Shown here in pieces: positions 50,141 through 59,324 of a stretch of 64,000 nucleotides of DNA; within the stretch, counting starts at the first letter, position 1, and every line of letters begins with the position of its first letter. Below the pieces are notes generated by a model that was not told where the DNA came from, ran no database searches, and saw nothing but the letters and a program-made list of their open reading frames with translations. The position numbers were made by a program, and so were the translations under genes. The stretch is taken from the NCBI RefSeq assembly GCF_000814905.1, contig NZ_JXAG01000035.1:1-64000 (forward strand), written 5' to 3'. This stretch comes from Enterobacter sp. Bisph1. GTDB taxonomy: Bacteria; Pseudomonadota; Gammaproteobacteria; Enterobacterales; Enterobacteriaceae.

Positions 50141-51184
50141 TTAAGGACGATGCGGGTCGGCGGCCAGCCAGGGTTCGACCAGTGTGACGGTGGAGTTGTC
50201 AAAATCGATGGCGAGCGTTGCGCCAAGGGGCAGCGTCAGCATGGGATGGGTATGGCAGCAGTCGAAACCGTCGACAATAGGAAGGTCTGTATCGTCTAAC
50301 ACTTCTCGCAATACCTCATAGGGCGTGCGCCCGCTCCCGGCATCGTTGAACAACTCGTGCTTACCCAACAGAATCGCCGAGACCTTGTCGAAAATACCGT
50401 TCAATTTCAGCATCACCAACGAACGTTCCACCGTGGCAATATCTTTTAAACTGTCTTCGATAAACAAAATATCGCCCGGACGTATTTCCGGCATCCAAAC
50501 GCTGCCCCAAATGCCCGATAAGGTATTCAAGTTACCGCCTATTACCCGGCCCTGAATGATGCCTTTGCCGATAAACCGACATTGATTGTCGTACAGGACT
50601 TTCGGGCGCACGGGCTCTGTATCATCCCAGTTGAGCCGCTCATCGGTCCATTTTTCCGGCAGCGTATAGGCGTAATGCCCCGACTGGCGTTTGGTGACGA
50701 TATCGCTAAAGCTGGTCCAGGTGATATCCACCAGCGGAGGAAATTCACCTAAAGAGGCCACCAGCGCAGGCCCATAAAAGGTAATTAACCCCGTTTTTGC
50801 GTAAATCCCCGCCAGCAAGGCGGTGGTATCGGAGTAGCCAACGATGATTTTGGGATCAGCGATTAACGCGTCATAGTCGATATAGGGCAGTAGCGCATTG
50901 CTGTTGCTGCCGCCGATGGTTGACATCACACAGCGCACCTGCGGATCGCGGATCAGCGCATTGAACTCTTGCGCCCTCTCCTTAATCGAACCCGAACGGT
51001 AGAAATCCGTTTTGCCGGTCAGTTGACCCGCTTTAAGCCTGAATCCCTTCTGTTCAAGAAAGCGTTTCCCGCGCTGAAAGCGGTTTGCCGCGGTGACGGT
51101 TGCCGGGGCGGAGGCAGAGAAAAAACCTATGGTGTCGCCCGCTGCCAGCGGTGTCGCTAACAGCGGAGGGTTAACGTTAGCCAT
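50141..51184 (-). CDS. S66-family peptidase (MccF/LD-carboxypeptidase type)
   Basis: 347 residues from the ATG at 51184, preceded by GAGGAG. S66 landmarks: catalytic Ser in VGYSDTTALL near residue 117, the Glu region GGNLNTLSGIWGS, and the catalytic His in CCHTHPMLTLPLG near the end. The family splits into LdcA-type peptidoglycan LD-carboxypeptidases and MccF-type enzymes that cut the acyl-sulfamoyl bond of microcin C. The length and the SFSDIVTKRQ / TDERLNWDD insert favour an MccF-like enzyme, but this is not certain. No signal peptide; cytoplasmic. Convergent with GH127. Confidence 0.85.
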   Translation of the reverse strand: MANVNPPLLATPLAAGDTIGFFSASAPATVTAANRFQRGKRFLEQKGFRLKAGQLTGKTDFYRSGSIKERAQEFNALIRDPQVRCVMSTIGGSNSNALLPYIDYDALIADPKIIVGYSDTTALLAGIYAKTGLITFYGPALVASLGEFPPLVDITWTSFSDIVTKRQSGHYAYTLPEKWTDERLNWDDTEPVRPKVLYDNQCRFIGKGIIQGRVIGGNLNTLSGIWGSVWMPEIRPGDILFIEDSLKDIATVERSLVMLKLNGIFDKVSAILLGKHELFNDAGSGRTPYEVLREVLDDTDLPIVDGFDCCHTHPMLTLPLGATLAIDFDNSTVTLVEPWLAADPHRP

Positions 51185-51376
51185 CGTACTCCTCAATATT
51201 GCCGGCTAAACAGCGCGGTCACGGCGCCGTTCTGCACACGTTTATCGTTCAACCTTCACCGCGCGGGTGAGAAAAACAGTGTAGTCATCGCTGGTCTAAA
51301 AAGTGGCGCGGTAAGAACTTAACATTTAAACACTGCCCGCAAAAACTACCGATACTGGTCGCAGCCACCGGGTCAA

Positions 51377-51408
51377 GGCGCTACCTGCACACCAATGCAG
51401 GAAGCGCC
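51377..51408. other. Strong inverted repeat in the spacer between two divergent genes
   Basis: Arms GGCGCT-A-CCTGCA and TGCAGG-A-AGCGCC form a 12-bp stem interrupted by one A-A mismatch, with a 6-base loop. It lies in the 357-bp spacer between the S66 peptidase and the oxidoreductase genes, upstream of both, so it is not an obvious terminator. It could be an operator or RNA structure. Nothing else is evident in this spacer. Confidence 0.6.
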
Positions 51409-51541
51409 GTTGTTGAGCGCTATCGCCGTACAATGGATTACTTTACTGCGTGAATAACCTGGCGTTATTGTGCGGGTGCTAATTCAACAACTCGCGCATT
51501 TTTGCCAGGCTGTCTTTCATTTACAGAATCAGGAGAATGCT

Positions 51542-52432
51542 ATGCCCCACTCGCCCACCATTGCACTTCTGGGTCCCGGTGCTATCGGCACCACCATTGC
51601 GGCTGTGCTGCATGAGGCTGGCCGTACGCCGCTGCTGTGTGGGCGTACGGCCCATCCACAGCTGACGCTACGCTATGATGACGGTGAAATTGTGGTACCG
51701 GGACCGGTGTTAAACGATCCTCATACCCTTACCCAACCGTGCGATCTGCTGTTTGTGGCGGTGAAAACCACCCAGGTGGATGAGTGCGCCGCCTGGCTTT
51801 CGGCATTGTGTAATACCAACACTGTCGTGTGTGCGCTGCAAAACGGCGTCGAGCAGAAAGATCAGCTTGCGCGCTGGGTCAATGGCGCAACGGTGCTGCC
51901 GTCCGTGGTGTGGTTTCCTGCGCAGCGTGAACCGGACGCATCGGTCTGGTTACGCGCCAGCCCGCGCCTGACGCTGCCGGATGTGCCGCAGGCACAACAG
52001 GTTGTCGCGGCCCTGAGCGGGACACGCTGCGCCGTTGAACTATCACAGGATTTCACCACTGTTGCATGGCGCAAGCTGCTGCAAAATGCGGTCGCCGGAT
52101 TGATGGTGCTGGCCAATCGTCGCGCCGGGATCTTTTCCCGCCCGGATATCAGCGAACTGGCGCTGGCCTATCTGCGTGAATGCCTGACGGTCGCCCGCGC
52201 CGAAGGAGCGCAGCTGGCGGATAGCGTCGCGCAGGAGATTGTGGAGGTGTTTCACCGTGCGCCGGCAGATTTAGGCACCTCGATTCTCGCCGACCGCCAG
52301 GCGAACCGCCCGCTGGAATGGGATATCCGCAACGGCGTGATTCAGCGCTACGGGCGTCGGCACGGCATCGCCACGCCTGTCAGCGACGTGGTGGTTCCGC
52401 TGCTGGCGGCAGGCAGCGAAGGACCGGGTTGA
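51542..52432 (+). CDS. Ketopantoate reductase-like oxidoreductase (PanE/ApbA family)
   Basis: 296 residues from the ATG at 51542 after AGGAG. The N-terminal Rossmann fold has the NADP motif LLGPGAIGTTIAAVL; the middle part has FVAVKTTQVDECA and ALQNGVEQ, and the C-terminal helical domain carries the Lys of AWRKLLQNAVAG and the DLGTSILADRQANRPLEWD motif. The family reduces 2-oxo acids such as ketopantoate; whether this one makes pantoate is unclear, since a canonical panE usually lies elsewhere. Its last ~70 bp are duplicated at 53294-53365. Confidence 0.87.
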   Translation: MPHSPTIALLGPGAIGTTIAAVLHEAGRTPLLCGRTAHPQLTLRYDDGEIVVPGPVLNDPHTLTQPCDLLFVAVKTTQVDECAAWLSALCNTNTVVCALQNGVEQKDQLARWVNGATVLPSVVWFPAQREPDASVWLRASPRLTLPDVPQAQQVVAALSGTRCAVELSQDFTTVAWRKLLQNAVAGLMVLANRRAGIFSRPDISELALAYLRECLTVARAEGAQLADSVAQEIVEVFHRAPADLGTSILADRQANRPLEWDIRNGVIQRYGRRHGIATPVSDVVVPLLAAGSEGPG

Positions 52433-52487
52433 GACAGGCAAGCACGCTTTCTGCACCTGCGGGAAATGCGTTACGGCATTGAGTAAA
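52363..52487 (+). repeat. Segmental repeat unit, first copy (oxidoreductase 3' end)
   Basis: From CGGCATCGCCACGCCTGTC through the oxidoreductase stop codon to GAGTAAA; repeated with a few changes at 53294-53417. Each copy is followed by a different hairpin and then by the stop codon of a paralogous gene. Confidence 0.9.
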
Positions 52488-52494
52488 AGATCGC

Positions 52495-52527
52495 CCTGTC
52501 AGGCGGGGATGCCCTCCCCCTGACAGG
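52495..52527. terminator. Terminator-like hairpin between convergent genes
   Basis: CCTGTCAGG / CCTGACAGG arms with inner GGGG / CCCC pairing, between the oxidoreductase stop (52432) and the stop of the convergent paralogue 1 (52542). It could end transcripts from both sides. Confidence 0.65.
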
Positions 52528-52541
52528 CTGCTGGAAATAAG

Positions 52542-53132
52542 CTATTTATTGGCGAAACGCCTGCCGAGTTTTGCACAAAACGGGTCCGGGAGCAGAGCAG
52601 CACCGCGAACCACCTTTACTCTCTGATCATCAGATAATTTTAGCTGGCCGAAGCTGACGAGACGCAAAATATTATCCATCGTGGAATCGCAAAGGGCTAA
52701 ATGATTGCGGTAAGAGTGAACTGAGCCGCGATATCCAAGACACCAGCCAAATTCAATATTGTATTTTATGCATTCATGAGCAAAGGTTTCAAGAAACAAC
52801 CCCTCGCCAATACTGCACACTTTGAAAGAAATCAGACCCACCTTCCTGACACCCAGATAATTTAGATAAACAGCTAACAGGCCCGGAAAATAGAGTCCAC
52901 AGGTATCATGCGTGCCATGAGCCACAATAATCAGCTTGGAGAATAGCGTAAGTTTTGATGTTAAAATACCGCCAACGGCCAGCTCAACATTTTTTAAAGC
53001 CGACCCTTTTTCAGGCGGATATTTGCTTACCAAATAACTGCTTGGGTAATTTCTCAGGCAATTGAATACGGTAGTTTCAACGGCAAAATCTATTTTACTG
53101 AGCACAAGTATGGCGACGTTATTCCATTTCAT
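52542..53132 (-). CDS. Tandem paralogue 1: small protein with a clan CD peptidase-like His/Cys pair
   Basis: 196 residues, no signal peptide, moderately AT-rich. It aligns without gaps to the two genes upstream of it on this strand. Conserved in all three: MKW at the start, the strand-HG motif SKLIIVAHG (His72-Gly73), Cys78, YLGV...VGLISFK-x-C (Cys106), EC at 120-121, GWC-x-GY near 131, and R[GS]AA-x-[IL]P near the end. A hydrophobic strand ending in HG followed about 34 residues later by a strand ending in Cys is the catalytic layout of clan CD cysteine peptidases (C80/CPD, caspase, clostripain types). The proteolytic role is inference; I recognise no named family. Confidence 0.75.
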   Translation of the reverse strand: MKWNNVAILVLSKIDFAVETTVFNCLRNYPSSYLVSKYPPEKGSALKNVELAVGGILTSKLTLFSKLIIVAHGTHDTCGLYFPGLLAVYLNYLGVRKVGLISFKVCSIGEGLFLETFAHECIKYNIEFGWCLGYRGSVHSYRNHLALCDSTMDNILRLVSFGQLKLSDDQRVKVVRGAALLPDPFCAKLGRRFANK

Positions 53133-53244
53133 GTCAAAGCTCCCTTTTCACCGATATGAATAGCGACATTAAGTTTAGACGAACTCTCTTCGAGGCTCAC
53201 TTTTATTCAGAAAAAGTTCGCTAAGACAAAATAAAAGCACTTTT

Positions 53245-53304
53245 TCGCTTCAGCGTTAAGGTTACCGTAGTGAAGATGCCCGACCACGCAGCCCGGCATC
53301 GCCA
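53245..53304. repeat. 60-bp exact repeat, first copy
   Basis: Identical over 60 bases to 54221-54280. It lies in the spacer upstream of paralogue 1, so the repeated block includes DNA around the paralogue genes. Confidence 0.92.
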
Positions 53305-53417
53305 CGCCTGTCGGCGACGTGGTGGTTTCGCTACTGCGGCAGGCAGCGAAGGACCGGGCTGAGACAGGCAAGCACGCTTTCTGCACCTGCGGGAAATACG
53401 CTGTGGCACTGAGTAAA
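53294..53417 (+). repeat. Segmental repeat unit, second copy (orphan oxidoreductase 3' end)
   Basis: Decayed second copy of 52363-52487: only the last ~70 bp of the oxidoreductase coding sequence plus its downstream flank, with no gene body attached. A new hairpin (GCCCTTC 53424-53430 with GAAGGGC 53454-53460) follows. The spacer 53133-53513 holds nothing else. Confidence 0.88.
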
Positions 53418-53513
53418 CAAAGTGCCCTTCAACTGGGGATATGACCCCATCAGGAAGGGCGCTTGAGAGAAGCTATGAGTTACCAAACATAACTATATGG
53501 CAAAGAAATCAGG

Positions 53514-54104
53514 TTACTTTTGAGGAAAACGCCTGCCCAAGCCTATCCTAAAGCAGTTGGGGATAATTGCTGCACCGCGAATCACCTTTATCCTTGAGGA
53601 GTCTGGTAATTTTAGCAAATCGCAACTTGAGTAACGCAAAAGTTTATCAAGCGGAAATTCATCTATAACCAAATGACCTCTGAACGGCGTCATACTTCCT
53701 TTATAACCTAAACACCATCCAATAAAAATAAACATCCTTCGACATTCTGCCTCAAACTCTTCAAGAAAATTACCCACCCCAATATGGCATGACTTAAAGG
53801 AAATAAGCCCTACATTTTTAACCCCTAAATACTTCAGATAAATAGCCAACCGAGAAGCTGAGTATGAACCACATCGATAGGGTTTTCCATGCGCCACAAT
53901 AATGAGCTTTGAATATATATCCAAACTCTCAGAAAGGCACTTTTTATTCGCAACTTCGTAATTATCTAATGACGATTCATCTCCCGGAGCGTGTTTGCAA
54001 ACGACATAACTGTCAGGATATTTCATTCGACTGTTTAATACCGTCGTCTCAATTACCCTATCTATTATATCAATAATAAGTATGACTACTCTGTTCCATT
54101 TCAT
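53514..54104 (-). CDS. Tandem paralogue 2: small protein with a clan CD peptidase-like His/Cys pair
   Basis: 196 residues from the ATG at 54104 (MKWNRVVILI), chosen because it aligns with both paralogues and follows GGAGAT; the frame extends seven codons further. His72-Gly73 (SKLIIVAHGKPYRCG) and Cys106 (VGLISFKSCHIGVG) are conserved with paralogues 1 and 3, as are Cys78, Cys121 and GWCLGYKGS. It is the most divergent of the three over residues 35-65. It is followed by a copy of the oxidoreductase 3' end, evidence of segmental duplication. Confidence 0.75.
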   Translation of the reverse strand: MKWNRVVILIIDIIDRVIETTVLNSRMKYPDSYVVCKHAPGDESSLDNYEVANKKCLSESLDIYSKLIIVAHGKPYRCGSYSASRLAIYLKYLGVKNVGLISFKSCHIGVGNFLEEFEAECRRMFIFIGWCLGYKGSMTPFRGHLVIDEFPLDKLLRYSSCDLLKLPDSSRIKVIRGAAIIPNCFRIGLGRRFPQK

Positions 54105-54220
54105 GTCAAATCTCCTTTTGAACAAAAGAAATAGCGACTTTAAGTCTAGCCTCTCCTTTTCCCACCTTCATTTATTGCGCGAACAAAACATGATCGCTGA
54201 TACAAATTATGTGGGCTTTA

Positions 54221-54280
54221 TCGCTTCAGCGTTAAGGTTACCGTAGTGAAGATGCCCGACCACGCAGCCCGGCATCGCCA
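54221..54280. repeat. 60-bp exact repeat, second copy
   Basis: Identical to 53245-53304, upstream of paralogue 2. The copies occupy the same place relative to paralogues 1 and 2. The remainder of the 54105-54440 spacer shows no gene. Confidence 0.92.
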
Positions 54281-54440
54281 GGCAGACAATGCCCGCGTCA
54301 CCAACGAAGCGATGGCACTGTCTAAATCGCCTCGACGCAGGGTGCGAAGAGTTGACATCGGTAGCGTTCATCTCTTTTTGAACAAAGGATCGAAGCCGTG
54401 TGGCGGGTTATCACTGCCATCTTAAGCGGTACTCAATGAC

Positions 54441-55022
54441 TCAAAAACGTTTGCCCAGTTTCGTGTAAAAAGGGTTGGGGATTGCTGCTGAACCGCGAAC
54501 CACTTTTACTCTCATCGCATCCGGTAGTTTCAGCCAGCCGCAGGTGGCGAAACGCAAAAACATATCAAAAGGTATTTCACCAATGACGAAATGCCCCATG
54601 AAAGGATGTACTGTTCCTTTATAGCCAATACACCAGCCAAGTTGGATATTTACTTTCACGCATTCAAAAGCGAAGTTCTCAAGAAAAATACTATTACCAA
54701 TATCACATGATTTGAATGAGATTAAACCCACCGTTCTTACGCCTAAACATCGCAGATAGTAAGCCAGACGATCGGGATAATAGCGAGCGCAACTGTGTGG
54801 TGCCCCATGTCCAATAATAATTAATTTCGAAAACAGAGTTAGATGTGCTTCTAAAATATTTGCACTTGCTGCTTTGGCATGGTTTAAAGGAGACGTTTTT
54901 TTGGGTTCATATTTACTGACCAGGTAGCTATTCGGGTATCTCCTCAAACAACTTAAAACCGTAGACTCGATCGTTGAATCTATTTCATCAAGGATGAGTA
55001 TGGCAACATTATCCCATTTCAT
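54441..55022 (-). CDS. Tandem paralogue 3: small protein with a clan CD peptidase-like His/Cys pair
   Basis: 193 residues, co-linear with paralogues 1 and 2. The key positions are His72-Gly73 (SKLIIIGHGAPHSCA), Cys78, Cys106 (VGLISFKSCDIGNS), Cys121 and GWCIGYKGT. GHG here is an even closer match to the H-containing motif of C80 and CHAT peptidases. TTCCTTTT-type ribosome-site complement (AAGGAAG on the coding strand) precedes the ATG. It probably founded, or derives from, the same duplication. Unknown function. Confidence 0.75.
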   Translation of the reverse strand: MKWDNVAILILDEIDSTIESTVLSCLRRYPNSYLVSKYEPKKTSPLNHAKAASANILEAHLTLFSKLIIIGHGAPHSCARYYPDRLAYYLRCLGVRTVGLISFKSCDIGNSIFLENFAFECVKVNIQLGWCIGYKGTVHPFMGHFVIGEIPFDMFLRFATCGWLKLPDAMRVKVVRGSAAIPNPFYTKLGKRF

Positions 55023-55302
55023 ATAAAACTTCCTTTTCTTGAGTCATAGCCACCTTAAGTTTACTCCCTGCGGGTGCCATGCTCAGTCAGTTGTTAGCAA
55101 AACATGACCGCTTATACAAAATTGTATGCTTCAGTCGCCACCGCATCCGTAAGCTGATCCTGCTAGAAGAACAACGCTTAGCTTTGCCTTTCCCCATAGA
55201 GAACATCAGCAACGCTCATTTCGTCATCACAAAATATTATGTGCCAGGCTTAAAGGGAATTTTTTGGCCTGCGAAAGCCATTTCTGACGACGCGAGGAAT
55301 GC

Positions 55303-57696
55303 ATGACACAGATATCGTCTTTTACTGACCACGACATTGGGCTACTCGATCGCTACTGGCGCGCGGCCAACTATCTCTCGGTCGGGCAAATCTACCTGAT
55401 GGATAACCCTTTGCTGCGCGAGCCTCTCAGAGCGGAACATATCAAGCCGCGTCTGCTGGGGCATTGGGGCACCACGCCGGGGTTAAACTTCATTTATGCC
55501 CACCTAAACCGCGCTATTCGCCTGCGCGATCTCGACATGATTTATATCTGCGGCCCCGGTCATGGCGGACCAGGAATGGTGGCGAATACCTGGCTTGAGG
55601 GGAGCTATAGCGAAATTTATCCGCAGATAGCGCAGAATGCCGAGGGCATGAAAAAGCTGTTTCGCCAGTTCTCCTTCCCCGGCGGCATACCCAGCCATGC
55701 GGCACCGGAAACCCCGGGTTCGATTAATGAAGGCGGCGAGCTGGGCTATTCCCTTTCTCATGCCTTTGGCGCGGTATTTGACAACCCGTCGCTGATCGCC
55801 GCCTGCGTGATTGGCGATGGCGAAGCGGAAACCGGCCCGCTGGCCTCCAGCTGGCATGGCATAAAATTTCTTAATGCCGCCCGCGATGGCGCGGTGCTAC
55901 CGATCCTGCACCTCAACGGATATAAAATTGCCAATCCAACGATTCTCGGGCGCGCAAGCGAAGAGAACCTGCAACAACTGTTTCGCGGTTATGGCTACGA
56001 GCCGCTGTTTGTCAGCGGCCATGAACCGGTCGATATGCACCGACAAATGGCGCAAACCCTGGAGCAGGCCCTGAACGCCATCGGTGTTTATCAGCAACAT
56101 GCACGTAGCGGTAATGCACAAACTTCCTTGCCGCGCTGGCCGATGATCATTTTACGCAGCCCGAAGGGCTGGACAGGCCCACAAACCGTAGACGGTAAAA
56201 AAGTGGAAGATTTCTGGCGCGCCCACCAGGTGCCGGTCTTCTCTTGTCGCGAAAACGAGGAACACCGGCAACTGCTGGAACGGTGGATGCGCAGCTATCA
56301 GCCGGAAGATCTGTTTGATGAATCCGGGCAACTGAAAGCGGAGCTCCAGGCACTGGCACCAAAGGGCGACAAACGGATGGGCGCATCGCCGTGGGCAAAC
56401 GGCGGTCGATTGCGAAAAGAGCTGATAACCCCAGAGCTGCAACACTATGCCGTGGAAGTTCGCTTAGCGGGCGAAACGCAGGCCGAATCCACCGCCGCGC
56501 TGGGGAATTACCTGGCGGGGATTTTCCAGCGCAACCGCGATAATTTCCGTCTCTTTGGTCCCGACGAAACCGCATCGAACAGGTTGAGCAAAGTGTTTGA
56601 AGTGACCAGCCGCACATGGCAAGAGCCGCTTATGCCCTATGATGAGCAGTTGGCTCGCGATGGCCGGGTAATGGAGATTTTGAGTGAACATCAGTGTCAG
56701 GGCTGGCTTGAGGGGTATCTACTCACCGGCCGACACGGTCTGTTTAACTGTTATGAAGCGTTTATCCATATTGTCGACTCGATGTTTAATCAACATGCGA
56801 AGTGGCTCAAGGTGACGCGCAAGCTGCCTTGGCGCGCGCCAATCTCCTCACTCAACTATCTGCTCTCTTCTCATGTCTGGCGTCAGGATCACAATGGCTA
56901 TAGCCATCAGGATCCCGGTTTTATCGATCATGTTGCCAATAAAAAAGCGGATATTGTGCGCATTTACCTGCCTCCGGATGCCAACACGCTACTGTGTGTC
57001 GCCGACCATTGCCTGAAAACCTGGGATCGCATTAACGTTATCGTGGCGGGCAAGCAGCCTGCGCCGCAGTGGCTCAATCTCGCTGATGCGGCACAACACT
57101 GCGCCGACGGTCTGGGCATCTGGTATTGGGCCGGTAGCGTGAAGCCCAACGAAACGCCGGATGTGGTGATGGCCTGCGCGGGCGATGTTCCGACGATGGA
57201 GACCCTCGCGGCGGTCGATTTGTTGCGTCATTACCTGCCCGATTTACGAATTCAGGTCGTCAACGTGGTGGATTTAATGGCACTACAAACGCATCACCAG
57301 CACCCACATGGCCTGAGCGATGAGGCATTCGACGCCCTCTTCACCGCCGATAAGCCGGTGATATTTGCCTTCCACGGCTACCCAAGTTTGATTCACCGGC
57401 TCACCTGGTCACGCCAAAATCAACGTAACTTTCATGTTCATGGCTTTATGGAGGAAGGTACCACCACCACGCCTTTCGACATGACGGTGCTTAACGAGCT
57501 GGATCGTTTTCACCTGGCGCAGTCGGCTATTTTGCACCTGCCCACTTTACAGGGTAAAGCAGATAACATTCTGGAAGATTTGCAGCAAAAAATTGCCGCT
57601 CACCATCAGTATGTCCGCGAATATGGCGAAGACTTGCCAGAGGTTCAGAACTGGAAATGGCCGTCGCAGCAGGCAGAAAGTGATGCGCCAGAGTAA
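55303..57696 (+). CDS. xfp: Phosphoketolase (xylulose 5-phosphate/fructose 6-phosphate)
   Basis: 797 residues, the usual length. A thiamine-diphosphate enzyme that splits xylulose 5-phosphate (or fructose 6-phosphate) with phosphate into acetyl phosphate and glyceraldehyde 3-phosphate (or erythrose 4-phosphate). Landmarks: [24 protein letters not shown], the TPP/Mg motif [16 protein letters not shown], and [10 protein letters not shown]. The ATG follows GAGGA. It may channel pentoses, for instance arabinose released by the GH127 system, to acetyl phosphate, but the two are 5 kb apart. Whether it uses fructose 6-phosphate cannot be told. The 280 bp before it shows no convincing gene. Confidence 0.95.
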   Translation: MTQISSFTDHDIGLLDRYWRAANYLSVGQIYLMDNPLLREPLRAEHIKPRLLGHWGTTPGLNFIYAHLNRAIRLRDLDMIYICGPGHGGPGMVANTWLEGSYSEIYPQIAQNAEGMKKLFRQFSFPGGIPSHAAPETPGSINEGGELGYSLSHAFGAVFDNPSLIAACVIGDGEAETGPLASSWHGIKFLNAARDGAVLPILHLNGYKIANPTILGRASEENLQQLFRGYGYEPLFVSGHEPVDMHRQMAQTLEQALNAIGVYQQHARSGNAQTSLPRWPMIILRSPKGWTGPQTVDGKKVEDFWRAHQVPVFSCRENEEHRQLLERWMRSYQPEDLFDESGQLKAELQALAPKGDKRMGASPWANGGRLRKELITPELQHYAVEVRLAGETQAESTAALGNYLAGIFQRNRDNFRLFGPDETASNRLSKVFEVTSRTWQEPLMPYDEQLARDGRVMEILSEHQCQGWLEGYLLTGRHGLFNCYEAFIHIVDSMFNQHAKWLKVTRKLPWRAPISSLNYLLSSHVWRQDHNGYSHQDPGFIDHVANKKADIVRIYLPPDANTLLCVADHCLKTWDRINVIVAGKQPAPQWLNLADAAQHCADGLGIWYWAGSVKPNETPDVVMACAGDVPTMETLAAVDLLRHYLPDLRIQVVNVVDLMALQTHHQHPHGLSDEAFDALFTADKPVIFAFHGYPSLIHRLTWSRQNQRNFHVHGFMEEGTTTTPFDMTVLNELDRFHLAQSAILHLPTLQGKADNILEDLQQKIAAHHQYVREYGEDLPEVQNWKWPSQQAESDAPE

Positions 57697-57732
57697 TCTG
57701 GCACATTGATGTATATTGCTGCGTTTTACAGA

Positions 57733-57764
57733 CCATCAAGCCGCTCATATGAACGGCTTGATGG
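57733..57764. terminator. Terminator hairpin after the phosphoketolase gene
   Basis: CCATCAAGCCG / CGGCTTGATGG, 11-bp stem with a 10-base loop, 37 bases after the stop codon and followed by TTTATC. It can also close the convergent gene whose stop is at 57900. Confidence 0.75.
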
Positions 57765-57899
57765 TTTATCCTCTTTTGCCAGTAATGAGATGTAGCAATA
57801 ACTACTTTTGCTGTTGACTCATACCTGTGAACTGCTCTTTATGTCTGCCCCCTATGACTTCACCTCTCTCAAACCGATCATGATTGATATATATGTAAG

Positions 57900-59324
57900 T
57901 TACGCATGGCTGGTCGTTCGAGAATATAAACTCGAGCGTTGACGCGCATATTTTTTTGCTAATGCACAAAGATGCATTTCACACTCTTCTCTCGTTGGAA
58001 TTGCCCGTTCGTTCGCGAATGACAATGGATAGTGGTATGTAAAGCACTCTTCTTGTGTATGCCAGGCATAAACATTATTCTCGCCAGTATAATAAAGCGT
58101 AACCATGGTTCCTTGTTTATATCTGTCAGTGTCTTCAAGTGTAAGTATTACTAACCTCTGCCAAAAACTCATTTTCTCATATAATACATCAGTCACCATC
58201 TCCTCAGGGAAGTTAAGAGAATCAGCATAAGCGGGCGGAATGAGTGACATTATAGAAATTTTTGATACTTTAGATGATAAGGACCTACGGGATGAAACGG
58301 AACCCAAATAGCTGGTACCAGAGAGGGATGTATTATCGCCAAGATAAGCCTTCAGAAAGGTATGAGCAGCTTCAACAGTAAATGTAGACGAGTGAGGAGG
58401 ACGAGGAATAACCGTACCATGCGAAGCCGTCGCTTCTACCGAAGAGATGGGAGCAATCGACGCATAGGTCGCAACTGAAGCAATCGAAGCATATGAACCC
58501 ACTGAACGAACTGAAGCTGCCGAACCAACTGAACGTACTGTATCTGCAGAGCCAACGGCAGCAATCGACGCATACGAACCCTCTGAACGAATTGAAGCAG
58601 CATCATCCTGTAATAGTTGCGCTATATTTTCCTTCAACTGCGGTATACTCAAAAGCCGAAAGTCTTTCACTTTCCGCTTCATACTAATTTCATAATTACC
58701 CATTTGTATACGAGACTTATTTTTAATAAATTCCATCGTAACGCTGTCTGCAACCACTTGCTTGAAGGTAATGATATCAATACGGGTAATGAGATCCCTT
58801 TGCACCATTGCTCTCATCGCCACTTCAGTTGCGTCATTAGCAAGTTTAATCACTCGCTGCTCTATGCGAAGAATTAAATCATGAATTTCAATTCGTTTAA
58901 GATCCCGATCAAAATAGATATTTTTTAACATTAACTCTTTGGCTTGCTCAAGTTGGTAAAGAAAAAAAAGTTTTGACAGCATTTTTTCCACGAAAAGATG
59001 ACAGAGATCCAAATCCACATCATCCGTCATATTTCGGGGATACAACTGCTCGTACTGCAAAAGTGCATGGTAGTGAGCGTCTCTGTGACCAACCAGGGCT
59101 AAAAATCGCTTAGCAATGTCATAGGTAAGGTATGAGGTCGGTGTTTTGAAGGTCTTTATAACTTTATTAGCATAGCCAATATTGCTTACATCGCGAAGAT
59201 CATCATAGATAATTTGCAGTAATTTATTGTAGGTCTTTTCAGATAATGCTCTGGTTTTTTCTTTCAGCCTGAGCGCATCGGAAATTCCATTTTCACTGGC
59301 ATTTATTTTTTTCTTAAAAAGCAT
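57900..59324 (-). CDS. Modular array protein 1 (Ser/Ala-repeat linker), unknown function
   Basis: 474 residues from the ATG at 59324, directly after GGAGGAG; a longer frame start at 59351 is less likely. N-terminal helical module ~1-214 (INASENGISDALRLKEKT; SEKTYNKLLQIIYDDLRDVS), MKRKVKDFRLLSIPQLKENI from residue 215, a repetitive linker ~240-370 rich in SYASIA and SVGS repeats, and a C-terminal module ~385-474 with MVTLYYTGENNVYAWHTQEE-C. No signal peptide or membrane helix. The same modules recur in three genes upstream on this strand. I do not recognise the family; effector, toxin or surface function are all open. Confidence 0.82.
   Translation of the reverse strand: MLFKKKINASENGISDALRLKEKTRALSEKTYNKLLQIIYDDLRDVSNIGYANKVIKTFKTPTSYLTYDIAKRFLALVGHRDAHYHALLQYEQLYPRNMTDDVDLDLCHLFVEKMLSKLFFLYQLEQAKELMLKNIYFDRDLKRIEIHDLILRIEQRVIKLANDATEVAMRAMVQRDLITRIDIITFKQVVADSVTMEFIKNKSRIQMGNYEISMKRKVKDFRLLSIPQLKENIAQLLQDDAASIRSEGSYASIAAVGSADTVRSVGSAASVRSVGSYASIASVATYASIAPISSVEATASHGTVIPRPPHSSTFTVEAAHTFLKAYLGDNTSLSGTSYLGSVSSRRSLSSKVSKISIMSLIPPAYADSLNFPEEMVTDVLYEKMSFWQRLVILTLEDTDRYKQGTMVTLYYTGENNVYAWHTQEECFTYHYPLSFANERAIPTREECEMHLCALAKKYARQRSSLYSRTTSHA

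Noticed and set aside
55079-55306. 75-residue open frame just before the phosphoketolase gene
   Set aside because: Starts in the promoter region of paralogue 3, lacks a ribosome site and overlaps the phosphoketolase start.
58493-58687. Plus-strand open frame across the SYASIA repeats
   Set aside because: Created by the repetitive linker DNA of the opposite gene; the same holds for plus-strand frames at 60274-60533.
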